From contig CAZMBI010000020.1 of NCBI GenBank assembly GCA_964564675.1, positions 1-31,754 on the forward strand: a DNA stretch of 31,754 nucleotides, in the 5' to 3' direction. Source of the DNA: CAZMBI01 sp964564675 (lineage in GTDB: Bacteria; Pseudomonadota; Alphaproteobacteria; Rickettsiales; UBA3002). The notes beneath the pieces are model-generated. The model saw only the letters and a program-made list of their open reading frames with translations. It had not been told where the DNA came from and ran no database searches. Of this stretch, positions 29,068 through 31,754 are shown in pieces (the first letter of the stretch is position 1; every line of letters begins with the position of its first letter). The position numbers were made by a program, and so were the translations under genes.

Positions 29068-30270
29068 ATGACCTCAGCGGTTAGCAAAGTCGTACTCGCC
29101 TATTCCGGCGGGCTGGATACCTCCATCATCCTGCGCTGGCTGCAGGAGGTCTATGATTGCGCGGTGGTGACCTTCACCGCCGATATCGGCCAGGGCGAAG
29201 AGGTTGAGCCGGCGCGTGAGAAAGCGCAGATGATGGGGGTCAAAGACATATATATTGAGGATCTGCGCGAGGAATTCGTGCGCGATTATGTCTTCCCCAT
29301 GTTCCGCGCCAATGCGCTGTATGAAGGGGTGTATCTGCTTGGCACCGCCATCGCGCGGCCGCTGATTGCCAAACGCCAGATCGAGATCGCGCGGGAGACC
29401 GGCGCCGATGCCGTCTCCCACGGGGCAACCGGCAAAGGCAATGATCAGGTGCGCTTTGAGCTAGGGTATTATGCGCTTGAGCCGGATATCCGGGTGATCG
29501 CCCCGTGGCGGGAATGGACGCTGAATTCGCGCACGGCGCTGATTGACTATGCCATGCGTCACCAGATCCCCGTGCCCAAAGATAAGCGGGGCGAAGCGCC
29601 GTATAGCATGGACGCCAATTTGCTGCATATTTCCTATGAGGGCAATCTGCTCGAAGACCCGTGGCGGGCGGATTATGATGAAGATATGTTCCGCCGCTCA
29701 GTCTCGCCGGAAGCCGCGCCGGATGAAGCGGAGCTGGTCGAGATTTCCTTCGAGCGGGGCGATGCGGTGGCGATTAACGGTGAGGCGCTCACCCCTGCCG
29801 CATTATTGAGCGCCCTCAACGAACTCGGCGGCAGGCACGGCATTGGCCGGCTCGATATGGTGGAAAACCGCTATGTCGGCATGAAATCGCGCGGGGTGTA
29901 TGAAACACCAGGCGGCACCATTTTGCTTGCCGCGCATCGCGGCATGGAGTCGGTGACGCTGGATCGCGGGGCGGCGCACTTGAAAGACGAGCTGATGCCG
30001 CGTTATGCTGAGCTGATTTATAACGGTTACTGGTTCTCGCCGGAACGCGAGATGCTGCAGGCGCTGATCGACCATTCTCAGGAACATGTGGAAGGCACGG
30101 TACGGCTGAAATTGTATAAAGGAAATGTCAGCGTGATCGGCCGGACATCGCCTAAAAGCCTCTATTCCGCCGCACACGTCACTTTTGAGGCCGACGCGGT
30201 GTATAATCAGCAGGATGCGGAAGGGTTTATCAAGCTGAACGCATTGCGCTTGCGGCTGGGGAAGCGTTAG
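29068..30270 (+). CDS. argG: Argininosuccinate synthase
   Basis: This enzyme joins citrulline and aspartate with ATP to form argininosuccinate in arginine synthesis. The 400-residue protein has the PP-loop VVLAYSGGLDTSIILRWL at its start. SHGATGKGNDQVRFE, the DANLLHISYEGNLLEDP stretch and the C-terminal VENRYVGMKSRGVYETPGG are also family signatures. The ATG at 29068 is supported by AAGGAG (29053-29058). The frame is open from 29026 but without a ribosome-binding site. It converges with the ymdB-family gene 56 bp later. argH is not in the window. Confidence 0.97.
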   Translation: MTSAVSKVVLAYSGGLDTSIILRWLQEVYDCAVVTFTADIGQGEEVEPAREKAQMMGVKDIYIEDLREEFVRDYVFPMFRANALYEGVYLLGTAIARPLIAKRQIEIARETGADAVSHGATGKGNDQVRFELGYYALEPDIRVIAPWREWTLNSRTALIDYAMRHQIPVPKDKRGEAPYSMDANLLHISYEGNLLEDPWRADYDEDMFRRSVSPEAAPDEAELVEISFERGDAVAINGEALTPAALLSALNELGGRHGIGRLDMVENRYVGMKSRGVYETPGGTILLAAHRGMESVTLDRGAAHLKDELMPRYAELIYNGYWFSPEREMLQALIDHSQEHVEGTVRLKLYKGNVSVIGRTSPKSLYSAAHVTFEADAVYNQQDAEGFIKLNALRLRLGKR

Positions 30271-30326
30271 CAGGCTGCGCCTTTGCGTATATGAAGCCAA
30301 CAACACCGACGAGCGAATGTGACAGG

Positions 30327-31118
30327 TTACTGCCTCCTGATTGCCTCAATCTTCATCGCTAGCCCTGTGGCGTCGTCGGTTTCGATCAGCACCGCAGATA
30401 ACGTGCCGTTGCCGGTGGCGGGTTCCATCCGGATTTTGCGGATTTTGCTCAGGAATTGCTTGATCGGCGCCTCCGGGGCAAAGCCGATAACCGTGTTGTC
30501 GTAATTACCGCACATGCCGGTATCAGTCTGATAGGCTGTGCCGCCGCGCAGAATGCGCGCATCGGCGGTGGGCACATGGGTGTGACTGCCGACTACGGCG
30601 CTGACCTTGCCATCCAGAAACACCCCGATGGCGTTTTTTTCGGACGTGGCTTCGGCGTGCATGTCCACCAGAATGAAATCTACCGTTGCGCCGAGCGAAT
30701 AGCCGTGCAGTGCGGTCTGGGCGCAGCGAAAGGGAGAATCCAGATATTCCTTGTGAAAAATCTGGCCAAGCAGGTGCAGTACAAGCAATGTTTTGCCGTT
30801 CTTGAGAGTATATAAGCGGCACCCCGTACCCGGCGTTCCCTCCGGGAAATTATGCGGCCGTAACAGGGCTTTGTCCTGCTCCAACGTCTGCGCGGCGTCT
30901 TTCTGGTCCCAGACATGATCGCCGGAGGTCATCACATCCACCCCGGCATCGCGGAATTGCCGGCAGATATCCGCTGTCACCCCAAAGCCGCCGGCGGCAT
31001 TATCCACATTGACCACGACCGCATCCAGCGCCAACTCCTGTCGCAGTGGCGGTACAAACCGCTTAACTGCCTCGCGCCCGGCGCGGCCCACCACATCGCC
31101 ACAGAATAAAAGTTTCAT
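30327..31118 (-). CDS. YmdB-family metallophosphoesterase
   Basis: A calcineurin-like metallophosphoesterase of the YmdB/TIGR00282 family. The Bacillus member is a 2',3'-cyclic-nucleotide phosphodiesterase affecting biofilm and motility; the role in alphaproteobacteria is not established. The 263 residues show the metal-site motifs MKLLFCGDVVGRAGREAV, VNVDNAAGGFGVT, MTSGDHVWDQKDA, RPHNFPEGTPGTG, VGSHTHVPTADARIL and TGMCGNYDNTVIGF. The ATG at 31118 gives the conserved N-terminus; longer in-frame starts have no support. It shares its upstream region with the gene at 31336, where a large palindrome lies. Confidence 0.92.
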   Translation of the reverse strand: MKLLFCGDVVGRAGREAVKRFVPPLRQELALDAVVVNVDNAAGGFGVTADICRQFRDAGVDVMTSGDHVWDQKDAAQTLEQDKALLRPHNFPEGTPGTGCRLYTLKNGKTLLVLHLLGQIFHKEYLDSPFRCAQTALHGYSLGATVDFILVDMHAEATSEKNAIGVFLDGKVSAVVGSHTHVPTADARILRGGTAYQTDTGMCGNYDNTVIGFAPEAPIKQFLSKIRKIRMEPATGNGTLSAVLIETDDATGLAMKIEAIRRQ

Positions 31119-31190
31119 GGGCGGGACCATAGGAGGCGGGGGCGGGCGGCGCAAGCCGCAATCGCCGGCATACGCCGACACAGAATATCG

Positions 31191-31219
31191 GCATTATAGG
31201 AAAAAATTTCCTATAATGC
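31191..31219. promoter_or_regulatory. 29-bp perfect palindrome in a divergent promoter region
   Basis: Arms GCATTATAGGAAA (31191-31203) and TTTCCTATAATGC (31207-31219) are perfectly complementary around AAA. Each arm contains TATAAT in one orientation, so it could hold -10 elements for both directions or be a regulator site on a promoter. It is placed 73 bp from the YmdB-family start and 117 bp from the small gene at 31336. Confidence 0.55.
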
Positions 31220-31335
31220 GCATATTTTGCTTGCCATTCCCGGTGAGGGCGTATACGATTCAGATACTTATGATCGCTACTTTAAGGCATATGATTTGCA
31301 CTAAAGTTGAAGAATCGAATGAAAAAGGCCCACAA

Positions 31336-31560
31336 ATGGCTCGGCAAGCACCTATACGGGACGATATTGACCGCGAGTCGATCGATATGGCGGAGGAACA
31401 GGTGGTATTCCTCAAACAGCGCTACGAGATGAGCGCGGTCGATATCATCCAGCTATATGGCGGACAAACACTGGGCGATGAAACCTTTGATGACGCCGTT
31501 GAACGCATCGCCCTGTTTAACTGGTATCTCGCCTCGCGAAATGGATTTTTAGCCGCGTAA
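31336..31560 (+). CDS. Small hypothetical protein, 74 residues
   Basis: A short, soluble, acidic protein that I do not recognise: MARQAPIRDDIDRES, then EEQVVFLKQRYEMSAVDII, GGQTLGDETFDDAVERI and ALFNWYLASRNGFLAA. It is predicted helical throughout. The ATG at 31336 is preceded by AAAAAGG at good spacing. The frame is open upstream with in-frame ATGs (for example at 31216), but that ATG overlaps the palindrome and its -10-like sequence, so the shorter form is preferred. A terminator follows. The good ribosome-binding site and terminator support a real gene. Confidence 0.6.
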   Translation: MARQAPIRDDIDRESIDMAEEQVVFLKQRYEMSAVDIIQLYGGQTLGDETFDDAVERIALFNWYLASRNGFLAA

Positions 31561-31586
31561 TACGCATTCGATGTGTCTGTTTGCGC

Positions 31587-31631
31587 ATCCCCGGAGCCGG
31601 TCGCCCCCCGCCGTCCCCGGGGATTTTCTTT
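31587..31631 (+). terminator. Rho-independent terminator after the 74-residue gene
   Basis: An 8-bp GC-rich stem (ATCCCCGG at 31587-31594 with CCGGGGAT at 31617-31624) encloses a GC-rich loop of 22 nt and is followed by TTTCTTTC. Stem strength is good, but the loop is long and the T tract interrupted. Confidence 0.6.
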
Positions 31632-31701
31632 CATCATTCGGCCAACTTCATGAAAATGTCACACATTCTGGCGCGCTGGCGTGATATAACGGTAATATAG
31701 C

Positions 31702-31715
31702 GTGATAGAAATCAC
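31702..31715. promoter_or_regulatory. Inverted repeat in the leader of the last gene
   Basis: GTGAT-AGAA-ATCAC is a perfect 5-bp inverted repeat. A partial direct repeat of its left arm (GCGTGATA) occurs at 31678-31685 and 31700-31707. It sits just before the strong ribosome-binding site GAAGGAGA (31718-31725). Confidence 0.4.
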
Positions 31716-31730
31716 ATGAAGGAGACATAT

Positions 31731-31754
31731 ATGGTCAGTCATAACACACCACAA
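31731..31754 (+). CDS. Start of a gene cut by the window edge
   Basis: ATG at 31731, six bases after GAAGGAGA, a near-consensus ribosome-binding site. Only eight residues are visible (MVSHNTPQ), too few to identify the protein. Confidence 0.6.

Noticed and set aside
31009..31335. N-terminal extension of the 74-residue gene to 183 residues
   Set aside because: It would run antisense through the YmdB-family gene and across the palindrome; the ATG at 31336 has a good ribosome-binding site.
1..31754. CRISPR arrays, transposases, integrases, toxin-antitoxin pairs or defence genes
   Set aside because: No regularly spaced repeats and no such protein motifs were found in any frame read.

Overview
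The window reads as a chromosomal segment of an alphaproteobacterium of moderate-to-high GC. The evidence is the split two-subunit PntA (pntA1/pntA2 next to pntB), a short PAS_5-type protein, a YmdB-family phosphoesterase and housekeeping genes with an alphaproteobacterial look. I cannot place it below class level. A run of 100 N inside ileS shows that this is a draft or metagenomic assembly.

Layout. 1-3132 (minus strand): the 5' part of tRNA-Gly(CCC), then the proton-translocating transhydrogenase operon pntA1-pntA2-pntB. 3249-7335: two glycosyltransferases (a GT4 type and a GT9 heptosyltransferase type), an AT-rich orphan gene with an inverted repeat at its promoter, and a membrane-associated orphan. 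7428-10572: thrS and infC, followed by a diverged second copy of the infC 3' end that brackets a small AT-rich insert. 10663-15034: class 3 lipase, pyrE, panC and zapE. 15012-17500: a zinc uptake locus in which znuA and znuCB are head-to-head with overlapping start codons. 17460-19166: metC and a PAS_5 protein. 19481-23679: an enlarged ileS. 23676-31560: gpsA, a HIT protein, leuD, a 54-codon gene, pdxJ-acpS, ppa, a thioredoxin-fold protein, argG, a ymdB-family gene and a small orphan. The start of one more gene is cut by the window edge.

Most genes are core metabolism: NADPH supply, pyrimidine, pantothenate/CoA/ACP, methionine, leucine, arginine and pyridoxal phosphate synthesis, phospholipid precursor, tRNA charging and translation initiation. 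They stand in short operons (pntA1-pntA2-pntB, znuCB, ileS-gpsA, pdxJ-acpS) packed tightly, with three convergent coding overlaps (about 83, 23 and 41 bp).

The strongest unusual signal is ileS. The isoleucyl-tRNA synthetase carries an apparently complete GNAT acetyltransferase domain in frame just after its editing domain, plus two other in-frame insertions built around short GC-rich palindromes, and the assembly breaks near its 3' end. A second signal is a structured element of about 105 bp present twice. Its three hairpins keep their pairing despite sequence changes, and one copy supplies the last codons of ppa. A third is the duplicated infC 3' end. No CRISPR array, transposase, integrase or recognisable defence system is visible.
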